Positions 32,185-42,905 of a stretch of 64,000 nucleotides of DNA are shown piece after piece. A program made the position numbers and the translations under genes. How positions within the stretch are numbered: position 1 is the stretch's first letter; each line of letters opens with the position of its first letter. The stretch covers positions 644,007 through 708,006 of the forward strand of contig BSBM01001668.1 of assembly GCA_027924585.1 (NCBI GenBank). The letters run 5' to 3'. The notes under the pieces are model-generated. The model was not told where the DNA came from and made no database searches. It saw nothing but the letters and a program-made list of their open reading frames with translations. The stretch is from Larix kaempferi (lineage: Eukaryota; Streptophyta; Pinopsida; Pinales; Pinaceae).

Positions 32185-34033
32185 CATTTTCACCGTTGAG
32201 TTTCACAGAGTAATTGAGGTGGTCAAAGCATTTTCTCGATTTGTGGGAGATTCGACCGTTGGTTTTTTGTTCTGCATGTTTCAGGTAAGCCTATGTGCCT
32301 TAGACTTTTGAATTATTTCCTTTCTATTTAGCGTTGGGGCCCTGAAGGTTACGTAATTCCACGTTGGCTTCCCAACATTGAATATCGTGGGTTTCGGCTC
32401 ATTTTTCGCGATAAACATTGTGGGTATGGGCTTGATAGCCACGATGTGCATCGCGGCTATGGGGGCCAACAGTCGCAATGTTCATCACGGCTGTGGGGCC
32501 GACAGCCGCGATGTTCATCGCGTATGTGGGGCTTACGGCTGCGATGCCCATCGCGTCTGTGTGGCTGATACCCGCGATGTTCATCGCAGTTGTGGGGCTG
32601 AAAGTCACGATGTTCATCATGGCTAAGAGTCCGAAAGTCTCGATGGGGTTTTTTGAGAAAAAATTTTGTTTCTAAAAAAATTTCGTTTGTTTTTTGGGAG
32701 GATGCTGAGGAGGCGACTAGTGTCATGGCGAGAGAGAGAGATAGATGTGGGATTGATGGGTTGGATTCATGATGACCCAAGTGTGCAGGCGGCCTTGGAT
32801 GAGGGTGGACTCCTAAAGTTCACTCAGGTTCCTCTTATGCATTTACTCAAAGATCTGCTGAACAAATTGGTGGATTTCTGGGTTCCTGCAGAGGGTGCAT
32901 TCATGGTGCAGGGTGAGCGACTAGAGATCACTTTCACTGATGTTTATTTCCTTACTAGCTTGCTTCGTTTGGGTGAGATAGGGGAGCTCCAACCGAGGAT
33001 TCTAGCTGGTTTGGACGTTGAGGATCTCCTGGAGAGATTCTGTGTTCTGGGAGCCCGTGCGCAGAACAGGGCACTGAGTCTTGCAGACTTACAAGAGCCG
33101 AAGATGCAGGCGGTCGGGGCTTGTGTTCTGCAGGTGCTTGGTGCACAGGTGCCACATCATTTGTCTGGGGGGAAAACAATGATGGTAGACCGTGTGTTGA
33201 GAGGGACCTACTTTGCCTGGGGTCATATTTTTTTGGCCTGTGTTCGACGAGAGTTGGACAAGGTCAGTCGGGAGGGAGGGGAGTTTAGCTATGCCTCCTT
33301 CCTCTGTTGTTTCTTTTTTGAGCAAGTACCTACCTTGTGGCCACGTGTGCCAGTTCGGGAGGGGTTGTGGAGTGAGCTGCGGATGGTGCAGTGGGGGTAG
33401 ATGATGCCTCGAGGTGGTGGTGGTATCCGACAGCTCTTTTTGGCAGATATGTATGATCAGTGGGAGCAGATGCCCCTACTTATTGATGATTATCCATATG
33501 ATGGTATGGACTTCCGAGGAGATCCTGAGATGCCTCGGGCTCAGGGACAGGCCTAGGGTCTAGACGGTATGTCTTTGTTTTTGGTTCTTTGTTATATCAT
33601 GTTTAGATGTTTTTTTTATGAGTATAGCTAGAGATATTTATATGATATTGACTTGGTTCACTTGTGTGATTGTATAGATATTGGTTCGAGGCCACCAGCT
33701 GATCATATAGGCCATCGGGGACGGATAATGGTGGTGGCATCTCCACCTGTAGCGGTACCGCCTACTCATGCTCGAGGAATTGTGCATCCTTGAGATGACT
33801 CCCTGGAGGGCATACGTGAGACTTTAGAGGGGCTTCTAGTGGGAGCACTAGAGGAGGGTTGGAGGGATTTGGACTGGCCTACTATCGAGCATTGTTTCAA
33901 TGCTCCCCGTGAGTGGTGGTCTATCCTACTCAGAGTAGCTGTTGTGATGGCCAAGAGGAGGGCTCAGGATCAGTATGATTCGGAGGAGCCAGTGGAGGAG
34001 GATCCAAAGGATCCTAGAGATCACGATGATTAG
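32185..34033 (+). pseudogene. Antisense intron-containing gene resembling a plant mobile domain
   Basis: The gene is transcribed opposite to the retrotransposon. The exon 1 donor is TTTCAG|GTAAGC (32284/32285), intron 1 is 32285-32700, exon 2 is 32701-33566, intron 2 is 33567-33677 (GTATGT...TGTATAG, T-rich) and exon 3 is 33678-34033. Joining exons 2 and 3 splits one codon (G|AT) and keeps the frame to TAG 34031. Exon 2 holds LLNKLVDFWVPAEGAFMV and GERLEITFTDVYFLTSL, which resemble the GE-ITL-DV core of plant mobile domains, then DDYPYDGMDFRGDPEMP. Only three internal stops are present: TAG 33398, TAG 33554 and TGA 33791. The start codon is uncertain: ATG 32702 opens exon 2 here, but the other copy has AAG there. 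The exon 1 start is a guess from the TATA position. Confidence 0.6.
32410..32650 (+). repeat. 33-bp CpG-rich minisatellite in intron 1, each unit palindromic
   Basis: Units start at about 32410, 32443, 32477, 32510, 32543, 32576 and 32609. Most contain a GATG-NN-CATC palindrome, in its fullest form GCGATGTTCATCGC. The + strand element has the same in its intron 1 (22945-23200), including GCCGCGATGAACATCGCGGC with 9-bp arms. Because 33 is a multiple of three and few stops occur, several frames stay open across it. Confidence 0.7.
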
Positions 34034-34189
34034 GTGATCTTATATTTACCCCCAAACGCTGATGAGCATATGGGGATGTATCATTTTGTACGGCTATGTA
34101 TTTTTTGTATATTTGGGTGCTGAGGGCACTCTTGACATTATGACTTTTATGATATATATATATATATATATGTTTTGGTATATAGTCAT

Positions 34190-34345
34190 GTATGCATGTG
34201 GATGCACATCTTGTCTTGATTACATTTTGTTGCACGTGGATGCAATTGTAGTTTGTTTGTTTTCCCGTGGAGGCATGTTTGATTTTTTGTACGCCCATGG
34301 AGGCATAGTTTATGCATGTGGATGCAATGTTTTGATAATTTTATA
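34190..34345 (+). repeat. Imperfect GCATGTGGATGCA repeats
   Basis: ATGCATGTGGATGCAC, TGCACGTGGATGCAAT, CCGTGGAGGCATG, CCATGGAGGCATAG and TGCATGTGGATGCAAT follow one another between the antisense gene and the second RNase H. Counterpart of 21150-21420. Confidence 0.6.
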
Positions 34346-34373
34346 ATGCCTATGTGATGCATGTTCTGATGTC

Positions 34374-34802
34374 CTACATGTTTTGGTTGACGTGCCAATC
34401 TAGAATGTTGTTAGCCATTTGGTCTTCGACAGTGTTATGATTTCTTGGGACATGAGTAAAAAAGATGGATTCAAAATGTCGAATCATTTGTTTTGTGTGC
34501 ATGAAATTTCTAAAAAGACAGGGATCGCGTACCTGGTAACAGTTGTTGAGCTGGGAAACAAGGAGCTGGGAGTCCAGGAAAACACGAAGGTGACTTATGC
34601 CCATTTGGAGAGCGGCAGCGAGGAGACCGGTCACGGCATCATACTCAACTTGGTTGTTTGTGGCAGCACCTATGCACACTCCGTCGAGGTGGATCAACTC
34701 ATGTGAAGGGGAATAAATTACCCAAGCTGCTAAAGCGAGATTTGGAGACAAACGGCTTGCGCCATCGGCAAAACCGACGTGGTAGAGTGGGGAAAGATCC
34801 AT
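34374..34802 (-). CDS. Second RNase H domain, intact frame, downstream of integrase
   Basis: 142 residues, open from MDLSPLYHVGF to NQNM. The expected RNase H catalytic set is present: Asp13 in FADGAS, Glu53 in NNQVEYD, Asp77 in FLDSQLLVSQL and Asp127 in VEDQMANN. It is separate from the first RNase H, which follows RT at about 36750-36100. It shares the reading frame of the RT-integrase polyprotein but follows the integrase stop (34916) by about 115 bp. Plant Tat-type elements are known to carry an additional 'archaeal-type' RNase H, usually placed between the first RNase H and integrase; here it is after integrase. The + strand copy (20687-21112) has the same order. It may be expressed by readthrough or from its own start, or be a relic. 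Confidence 0.75.
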   Translation of the reverse strand: MDLSPLYHVGFADGASRLSPNLALAAWVIYSPSHELIHLDGVCIGAATNNQVEYDAVTGLLAAALQMGISHLRVFLDSQLLVSQLNNCYQVRDPCLFRNFMHTKQMIRHFESIFFTHVPRNHNTVEDQMANNILDWHVNQNM

Positions 34803-34915
34803 CTATGTTCATGCAAGAAAGAATGGAAATGTAAGGTTTTGAAAATTTGCAATGAAAAAAAATCAATTAAAAAACTGTACAATATGGACTATGGTGTCTA
34901 GGATTTTTTATGGGT

Positions 34916-37659
34916 ATAATCTTTTGAGGTACAACCCATTACGAGGGTTGCGCATGGGATTGCCTTCCGAGTCGATCAAAATGTATGCTCCATGTTCAAG
35001 AAAAGTGTGTATGATATATGGGCCTTTCCACATAGATTGGAACTTCCCTTGCCTGTTTTTTCATGGGCTTGCTCATAAATGAGTACCAGATATCCTTCAC
35101 TAAATGCTTGTGGGTGAACATGTTTATCGTAATGGAGTTTAGATCTATTTTTTGTGGCTTCGATTGTTTGGAGAGCTGCACGGCGATCTTCGTTGGCCTA
35201 CTCTAAAAGAAGTAGATGTTCCTCAATTAGTGACGTATCAGGGAGAAGTTGTATGGAAATTTGTAATGTTGGTATCTGGCATTCAATGGGGAGGACAGAT
35301 TCCATGCTATGAACTAAATGGAATGGGGTAAAGCCTGTGATGGTTTTAAGTCGACGTGCGGTAAGACCATAATGCAGGAAAAAGCATAAGATGCCAGTTG
35401 GATTTATGTTTGTCGACAGTGCGCTGGAGGATGGTCTTCAAAATTTTGTTAACAAGTTCGAATTGGCCATTCCCTTGGGGGTAGGCGGAGGAGAAATGAT
35501 GTTCAAACTTAAGGAGTATGGACAATTCTCTCCAAATGGAGTATTCGAAGTGAGAGCCGTGGTCTGAGACGAGTTGTTTTGGTACTTCGAAATGAGTAAT
35601 AACATGGTTGAGGAAAAAACGGGCTGTAGTGTCAGATTTGCAATTGTAAGTAGGCATGGCTTCCGCCCATTTGGTAAAGTAATCAACAGCCACAATAATG
35701 TGTTTGTGGCCACTGGTTGATGTGGGATTGCAATCCATGAAGTCGATTTCCCATTTGCAAAATGGTCCAGCGGTGATGACTGGATGAAGGGGGGCGGGGG
35801 GGGTTCTTGCCTTTGGGGCAAAGAGCTGGCAGTTTTAGCATTGTTTGACTGTTGTGATACAATCATTGAATAATGATGGAAAAAAATAACCTGCGCGGAT
35901 TACCTTTTGGGCGGTGGCCATTCTGGAGAAATGGATGCCACAGGCATCACTATGACAGCCGTTAAGGACTTGTTCTGCTTCATCTTGGGAAAGGCATCGT
36001 TGTAAGATTGTGTCGATGCCACCTCAATAGAGGAAATCACCCAAGAGGAGATAACGGGGGGCATGGTGATGGATGCGACAGGGTCCGTCACGGTCGATGT
36101 TGGGTCAAAATTTCTGTGTGTGGAGGTATATCAAAATGTCGCCATACCAAGGGTCGTCAGATGAGATGATGAACAAATTCTCATTGATTATATCAATATG
36201 GATAGTTTGTGATGACAACAATGATGGTAAGTCCGTAATGAGTTGAGCGAGTGCTAATGCTTTGGTGCTCTTTGGGGTTTTAAAAGTTAGGTCATATTCT
36301 TGTAAGATAATCACCCATTTGGCAACACGACCTTATAGAAGGTGACGATTCAAGAGATAGACCATTGGGTTGGAATTTGCCACAACTGTGGTATGGCTGA
36401 GCAGGATATAATGTCACAGCTTTTGTATAGAAAAGACGATGGCGAGGGCCATTTTCTCTTCATGCAGGTAGCGTAATGGTGGGCTTGATAAAGTTTGGCT
36501 CACATAGTAAATGACATGCTCTTGGTGATCGGAGTCTTCTTGGATGAGAACTCCAGAGATGGCATAATCACATGCCGAAATGTAAAGGGTAAAGTCTCTT
36601 GTGAAATCTGGTGGAGAAATAAACGGGGCGCTTGTAAGTGCTTTCTTTAGGTCTGTGAAAGCTCCTTCTGCTTGGTTGTCCCATACAAAGAGGGTATGAA
36701 GACGTAGCAAATGGAGCAAACCATGTACTGTGGTGGCATAGTCTGGGACAAAATGACGAAGGAAGTTGGACTTCCCCTAGAGGATTTGAAGCTATCTTAA
36801 TGTATGTGGTGATAGTAGGTCCACTATGGCTTGAACTTTTAGAGGGTCAACGGTGATCCCTTTTTCTGAAATGACAAACCTCAGCAGGAAACCTGCCAGA
36901 ATGCAAAAGACACACTTGAGTGGGTTCAAGCGGATGTTGTATTTCTGACAAAGCAAGAAAACTTGTCGAAGATCATCTAAATGGTCAGATCATTTCTTAG
37001 ATCGAGCAGTGAGGTCATCTAGATAAACTAATATGATTTTATGCATATTGTGAAAGCAATAAGTCATGGCACGTTGGAAAGTGGCTCCCGCATTATTGAG
37101 ACTGAAAGGCATGATGCGATAGGCGAAGGTGCCCCATGGGGTAGTAAAAGCGGTCTTGTATTGATCTTATTTACGGATTTTGATTTGGTTGTATCCGGAG
37201 AATCCATCCATAAAATAAATTACCTCATGCCCTGCACACTCATCGATTAGCTGGTCAATAAATGGTGTGGGGAAGTTGTCTTTAGGACAAGCAAGGTTGA
37301 GTTCTTGGAAGTCAGTACAGACATGAATGGTGCCGACTTTCTTATTAACTGGTACTGGATTTGAAACCGAAGTGGTATATGCAATTGGGTATATGAAGCC
37401 TATTGCTCGAAGCTTTTTGATTTCTTCTTTGACGACTGGAAGCTTGGATGGGTGAATGGGATGTTGTTTCTAACGGACTGGTGATATGTTGGGCCAAGTG
37501 TCTATGTGATGTTCCACGATGGTAGGATCAAGACTAGTCATCTCGATATAAGACCAGGTGAAGACATCTCAAAATTATTGGAAGAGTTTCCTATAAGCTT
37601 GGGTTTCTTTTTTAGTGCAAAATGCGCCTAAAGAGATAAGCTCGGGTTTTCCAGGGGTG
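34916..37659 (-). pseudogene. RT, RNase H and integrase of the Tat-like element
   Basis: One frame continues from the copia insertion point (37660) to TAA 34916. RT: DFQELNLACPKDNFPTPFID, FMDGFSGYNQI, WGTFAYRIMPF, VYLDDL (catalytic Asp pair intact). RNase H: LYISACDYAISGVLIQ and HEEKMALAIVFSIQKL. Integrase: HHCC zinc module (CHSDACGIHFS ... C-x2-C), then DFMDC, VSDHGSHF and GNGQFE for the D, D, E triad, and the C-terminal LYLKRLYP. About eleven stops interrupt it. Several TAGs fall where relatives have Gln (VR-TAG-KQH, R-TAG-LQIL-TAG-GK, LLE-TAG-AN), and several TGAs where Arg is expected (KK-TGA-SDH, QKL-TGA-HY). No frameshift was seen. The polyprotein continues upstream at 43832. Confidence 0.85.
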
Positions 37660-37664
37660 GTGGA

Positions 37665-38407
37665 TGTTCGGATATCCATCATCTATTTCGGGATACATAT
37701 CTATTTCAGGATCATCTATTTCAGGATACATATCTACTTCAGGATCTTGCATGATCTATTTCAGGATATGCAGCCCAGTCACCAGTTTGATGCCTCCAGC
37801 ACCTTATCCACCTTCTTCTAGCACCCGGGAGCCACTTACCACAGAGTTTTAGCCCTCCCAAGCTGAAAGGCGCCCTCTTCTCACCTACTGACAGAGAAGG
37901 GCGCACTTGTTCACCTACCACTACAGATTCACTCCAGTTACATTCAGTTAGCTCTGATTTTGATTGATTTCACTCCTGACTGACTGTTTCACCTCCGATT
38001 GACCTCCAGTTTGATTAGGTGACTTGTTCTGACTCCAGTTAGCCTCCCATGCGCCCCCACTGAGCCTCCAGATCCTATATCAGTGCTACACACTTCAGTT
38101 ACATTTATTATGATCAGTTAGACTCAGCTTGACACCTGGATGACTGGTTGTTGTGATTGATGAGCAAAACCGATGATTGATGAGGACTCCTAGATAGAGT
38201 CAAGCTACTCCATTCAGTGATTGGAATGACCTCCTTAGGCAATTCGAATTGCTCTGTTCATTGTGACAGTTTGTATTGTAATTCATTCACCCTTTCTGGG
38301 ATAGAGAGCACTGCTGCATGTTTTGCATAGTTTTGCACCATATTTTCTATGTTCATCTGTTGTGATTGATTTACTTGTTCATTAGATCTGCTGTGACTAA
38401 TTTTACA
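37665..38407 (+). repeat. 5' LTR of the young copia element
   Basis: It starts TGTTCGGATATCC and ends ACTAATTTTACA. The first 120 bp hold about five copies of an ATCTATTTCAGGATA-like word (see findings). Identical in length to the 3' LTR. Confidence 0.95.
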
Positions 38408-38420
38408 TGGTATCAGAGCC
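38408..38420 (+). promoter_or_regulatory. Primer binding site (initiator tRNA-Met type)
   Basis: TGGTATCAGAGCC directly follows the LTR. This is the standard plant copia primer site complementary to the 3' end of initiator tRNA-Met. Confidence 0.95.
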
Positions 38421-38789
38421 ATTGCAGGGACAAGATCTCTTTTCTACAGGTGTTTATACAAGAAGATTTGACTGAATTGCTAAAAACTGCAAAAAGTTTG
38501 GCATGAGATATCTCAAGGGCATTCGCTCCTGTGCATGCAAAGCTTGAAAAATACTCCAATACCACTCCAGAAGCTTGAGTTACCACATAATTCCTGGATC
38601 TGATACATTGGACCTATTCAACATTGCTTGAAATCCAATCCCAGGTGTGATGCAACTCTCAAAGGGTGGATTGTTCGACCTTATTGTGGTTGTTTTTATG
38701 TGATTTGCAGGTTTATTGTCTCCTCCAATTGCATTCGCTACCTTCTGCATGCAAGCCTTTCTACAGCAATTCCATTCGCTCTAGTCTGC

Positions 38790-41700
38790 ATGCAAGCTTC
38801 CTCTTCATCAGTTGACTCAATCCTTGCAATGGAATACTCTTCTTCAAAGCCTATCCTCACCCCATTCAATTATTTTGATTGGAAAGATGATATGGAGATC
38901 ATATTACGTTCAAAAGGTTACTACCGAGTCACTCTTGGTCTTGAATTGGAGCCAAACAATGTAGCAGAAAGAACTAAACACTACAACAAGCTTGATGAAG
39001 CTTACAGTCTTCTTTGTCTCTCCATCTCCAAGGATCTTCACTTTCATCTCAGCGGATTGAAGACTCCAAAAGCCATATGGGAGCAACTTGAGACACTATT
39101 CGGCAAGCAGGATGAGCTTAGGGCTTTTCAATTAGAGAATGAATTGATTGGCCTTAATCCTGAAAATTTCGAGACCATCAATGAATTCTTCACAAAATTC
39201 AAGAACTTGAACTTGCAATTGAAGAATAGTGGTGTTATCAAAGAGGATAAACAGTTGATCCTCTCCATTCTAAGCAAGCTTGGGAAATATTATTCGGTAT
39301 TTGTCTCCACTTTCAATTCCGGTCGGCTAACTACCCCGAATTGGAAGATGCCTACCTTGAATGCCTTCATTGAGTCCATTACGAAAGAGCATGACAAGTT
39401 GATTCAAATGGGGTCCATAAGCTCCAAAGATTCAGCCCTATTTGTTCAAGGACCCAAGATCTCGAATGGTAAAGGAAAGCTAAAGAAGGAGAAGCCCAAA
39501 TTCGAGCCTCACAAGCAAAAAGACAAAGGCAAGCAAACGGATGCACCATCCAGTTCGAAATCCAAGCAAAAGGGCAAAGAAGGTAACAAAAAATCTAAAT
39601 GTACTTATTGTAACCGTGGCTTTCATCCCGAAAGTTCATGTATGAAGAAGACTATAGATCAAATGGCCCTCCTTTTGGAAAAGAACAACATAACCCTTCC
39701 TGACGGTGCAAGGAAGAAGGATCGGAATGACGATCATGAAAGAGGACAAGCACTCATGGCAACGGTTTCGAAGCCCACTCTCTTGATAGATTCGGGTGCA
39801 TCAAATCATATGGCTGCAAATATTGATTCTTTTTCCTCATTCGATCCAAACAGCTCCATCCCCATCCATTTGGGAGATGACTCAAAAATTTCTTCAAAGG
39901 GCAAAGGTACGATTCATGTAGATCATGGATGCTTTCAGAATGTTCTCTATGTGCCTTCCTTAGCTTCGAATCTCCTTTCTATGTATCAAATGACACATAC
40001 TGGTGATCCAAAGAAAGTCACATTCAGCCCTAATACAGTTGAAATTTCTGATATCAAAAGTGGAAGACTAGTTGCGGTTGGAAAGGCAAACCACACTGCA
40101 AAATGTTATGAGTTTTCGCACTTTATTCCGCTTGCAAAGCCCACTGCTCTTCGCACACATGGTAATGAGGTTAGTAGGCTTTGGCATGAAAGATTTGGAC
40201 ATCTAAATTATAAGTATTTGCTGCTGCTATCAAATAAATCCATGGTTGATGGGCTTCCACAACTCCGTTCCTCGAAGGGAATATGCACCGGTTGCATTAT
40301 TGGGAAGCACCCCGAGCACAGATTCGACCGCGGAAAGGCTAGCAGAGCCTCTACTATTTTGGGATTGATCCATTCTGATATCAGCGGTTCGCTGCCCCAT
40401 ATGTCATTAAATGGTTCAAGGTATGTTTTGACATTTATTGATGATTATTCTCGCTTTACATGGGTATTCTTTCTCAAAAACAAGTCAGAAGTGCTTGGAA
40501 AATTCAAGGATTTTAAGGCTTCTGTTGAGACCACCACTGAGAGCAAGATCAAAGCTCTTAGATCTGATAATGGTGGGGAATATATCAAGTCCGAGTTGCT
40601 GCAACTTTGTGCCCAAAGCGGAATCAAGATCCAACATACAGTTCCCTACACACCCCAGCAGAACGGTGTAGCGGAAAGGAAAAACCGGTCACTGAAAGAG
40701 ATGGCTACATGCATGATTGAATCTAAAGGTTTGGCTGCAAATCTTTGGGCTGAAGCAATCAATGTTGCTGCATATATACAGAACCGAGTTCCACATTCAT
40801 CCATGAAAGGTATGACTCCTTTCGAAGCATTCTTTGGTCACAAACCGGATGTGTCAAATTTGAGAGTTTTTGGCTCTACTGCATGGGCTAGAATTCCTTC
40901 TGAGAAGAGACGAGCTTTGGATCCACAAAGTATCGAGTGCATATTGATAGGATATGGGGAAGAATCAAAAGCATATAAACTCATGGATATCAGATCTAAA
41001 AAGATATTCATAGAGCGCAGTGTGCAGTTTGAAGAACCGCTTCAAGAATTGCAACTAGTTGAGGAGAAAACTGCCGATTCACTGCCTTCACCAGAAGAAG
41101 ATTCGAGCAGCGATAATGAAGGTATGAGTTCTGATATTTCTGATATTGTAGCAGCATATGATGATCATGACATATCAGGTTCGGAATACGACCATTCAGA
41201 TCCCCCTCAGTTACCAAAGTGGGCCCAAAATACTCTACAATCTGCTGGTTCGAATCTTGGAAATCCTGCTGATCCGAGACGAACAAGAGGAAACTTTCAA
41301 AGGGCAGGTATGGCTCTTTCTATTGCTGATCCATTTCTTCCTGAGATTTGTTATTTGATGGCTGGTTCAGATCCCCAATCATACTATTCATCCCATCGAG
41401 ATCCGAGATGGAAAGATGCCATGGATGAAGAGTACAGTTCTCTTCAAAAGAACAATACATGGGAGCTAGTTTCTCTTCCACCTGGAAGAAAATTAGTGAA
41501 GTGTAAATGGGTCTACCATACTAAAGTTGCTGCTGATGGAACTATCAGCAAATATAAAGCAAGGTTGGTGGAAAAAGGTTTTTCCCAAGTCCAAGGAGTG
41601 GACTACACAGAGACCTTTGCACCGGTTGCAAAGATGGATTCCATCTGCCTTGTTTTAGCTATTGCCGCATCCAAGCACTGGGAGGTGCATCACATGGATG

Positions 41701-42905
41701 TGAAGAGTGCATTTTTACATGGAGACCTTGCTGAAGAGGTCTATATGCAGCAGCCAGAGGGTTATACATCAGATCCATCATTGGTTTGTAGATTGAAGAA
41801 GTCTTTGTACGGGTTAAAACAGGCCCCAAGAGCTTGGTACGCAAAGATGGACTCCTTCCTTCTTTCTCAGAATTTCCAAAGATGCAAATCTGATCCGAAT
41901 GTCTATCTTCAACGAGTTAAAGGTAATTTGTTGGTTATTGTACTTTATGTTGATGATCTGCTTATTACTGGTAGCACACTTACTTCAATAAACAAGCTAA
42001 AATCTGCCCTAAATCTAGCTTTTGACATGAGCGATTTGGGCTTGCTGAGTCACTTTTTGGGCTTGGAGATAGCTCAAAATTTCGATGGGATCACTATATC
42101 TCAGAAAAAATATGCTTCCGACCTGTTATTGAAGTTTAATATGGCTGAATGTAAGGCAGCCCCATTCCCATTCCTCTCAGGAATCAGTCTTGAGGAGGGA
42201 GATTCCACACCGCTTGCAGATTGCAGTATGTATCGACAGTTGATTGGTTCACTACTTTATTTGACACATTCACGGCCTGATATCTCATATGCCATGAGTG
42301 CCATGTCAAGATATATGCAGCAGCCACATGAGCTTCATTGGCGAGTAGCCAAGCGGATCTTGCAGTATGTGCAAGGTACGAGACAGTTTGGCATACATTA
42401 TGCTGCAGATTCTGAGCTAGATTTCATTGGTTTTACTGATTCAGATTGGGCAGGTGATAGCATTGATCGGAAGTCCACTTCCGGTTATGTTTTCATGATT
42501 GGTCATGGTGCTATTTGCTGGTCCAGCAAAAAGCAAGCAGCCATTGCACTTTCTTCAGCAGAGGCAGAGTATCGAGGGGCAGTCAATGCCTGCATTCAGG
42601 CAGTTTGGTTGCAGGGTATTCTTTCCGAGTTTGGTTTTGGTGGCACTACTTCGACTGTCCTATTTTGTGACAATCAAAGTGCTATCAAGATCTCCACAGA
42701 TCCAGTTCAGCGGCAGAGGACCAAACACATTGAGATTCATATGCATTACATTCGACAGTTGGTGCATGACCGCACCATCATTCTGCAATATTGCCCTACT
42801 GATGAGCAAATTGCAGACATCTTCACCAAGAGCTTCACTGAGAAGAAGTTCTCTTACCTCCGTTCACTGTTGGGGGTGAGTTCCATCATGGTGGAGACAG
42901 ATTGA
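38790..42905 (+). CDS. Copia gag-pol polyprotein, intact (1371 aa from this ATG)
   Basis: All functions are in one frame without stops. Numbering from ATG 38790: gag (about 25-230), zinc knuckle CTYCNRGFHPESSC (271-284), protease with LIDSGAS (Asp334), integrase HHCC module (466-502) and D529/D593/E629 (HSDISG, RSDNGGEY, NGVAERKNR), RT with MDVKSAFLHG (Asp970) and YVDD (1053-1056), and RNase H from TDSDWAG (about 1217) to the end. The frame is open upstream to 38628, but the first ATG is 38790 and the next, 38829 (MEYSSSKPI), opens the usual copia gag start, so translation may begin at either. The length is normal for a plant copia polyprotein. Product: particle protein plus protease, integrase, RT and RNase H for replication through RNA. 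Confidence 0.95.
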   Translation: MQASSSSVDSILAMEYSSSKPILTPFNYFDWKDDMEIILRSKGYYRVTLGLELEPNNVAERTKHYNKLDEAYSLLCLSISKDLHFHLSGLKTPKAIWEQLETLFGKQDELRAFQLENELIGLNPENFETINEFFTKFKNLNLQLKNSGVIKEDKQLILSILSKLGKYYSVFVSTFNSGRLTTPNWKMPTLNAFIESITKEHDKLIQMGSISSKDSALFVQGPKISNGKGKLKKEKPKFEPHKQKDKGKQTDAPSSSKSKQKGKEGNKKSKCTYCNRGFHPESSCMKKTIDQMALLLEKNNITLPDGARKKDRNDDHERGQALMATVSKPTLLIDSGASNHMAANIDSFSSFDPNSSIPIHLGDDSKISSKGKGTIHVDHGCFQNVLYVPSLASNLLSMYQMTHTGDPKKVTFSPNTVEISDIKSGRLVAVGKANHTAKCYEFSHFIPLAKPTALRTHGNEVSRLWHERFGHLNYKYLLLLSNKSMVDGLPQLRSSKGICTGCIIGKHPEHRFDRGKASRASTILGLIHSDISGSLPHMSLNGSRYVLTFIDDYSRFTWVFFLKNKSEVLGKFKDFKASVETTTESKIKALRSDNGGEYIKSELLQLCAQSGIKIQHTVPYTPQQNGVAERKNRSLKEMATCMIESKGLAANLWAEAINVAAYIQNRVPHSSMKGMTPFEAFFGHKPDVSNLRVFGSTAWARIPSEKRRALDPQSIECILIGYGEESKAYKLMDIRSKKIFIERSVQFEEPLQELQLVEEKTADSLPSPEEDSSSDNEGMSSDISDIVAAYDDHDISGSEYDHSDPPQLPKWAQNTLQSAGSNLGNPADPRRTRGNFQRAGMALSIADPFLPEICYLMAGSDPQSYYSSHRDPRWKDAMDEEYSSLQKNNTWELVSLPPGRKLVKCKWVYHTKVAADGTISKYKARLVEKGFSQVQGVDYTETFAPVAKMDSICLVLAIAASKHWEVHHMDVKSAFLHGDLAEEVYMQQPEGYTSDPSLVCRLKKSLYGLKQAPRAWYAKMDSFLLSQNFQRCKSDPNVYLQRVKGNLLVIVLYVDDLLITGSTLTSINKLKSALNLAFDMSDLGLLSHFLGLEIAQNFDGITISQKKYASDLLLKFNMAECKAAPFPFLSGISLEEGDSTPLADCSMYRQLIGSLLYLTHSRPDISYAMSAMSRYMQQPHELHWRVAKRILQYVQGTRQFGIHYAADSELDFIGFTDSDWAGDSIDRKSTSGYVFMIGHGAICWSSKKQAAIALSSAEAEYRGAVNACIQAVWLQGILSEFGFGGTTSTVLFCDNQSAIKISTDPVQRQRTKHIEIHMHYIRQLVHDRTIILQYCPTDEQIADIFTKSFTEKKFSYLRSLLGVSSIMVETD

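Noticed and set aside
32378-32626. Frames across the 33-bp repeats (11-residue repeat peptide)
   Set aside because: Several frames on both strands are open for the same reason (period divisible by three, few stops), and splice signals place the stretch in intron 1. Kept only as an alternative.
38628-38789. Upstream extension of the copia frame to 38628
   Set aside because: It is open but begins at TTG with no ATG until 38790, and lies in the leader after the primer site.
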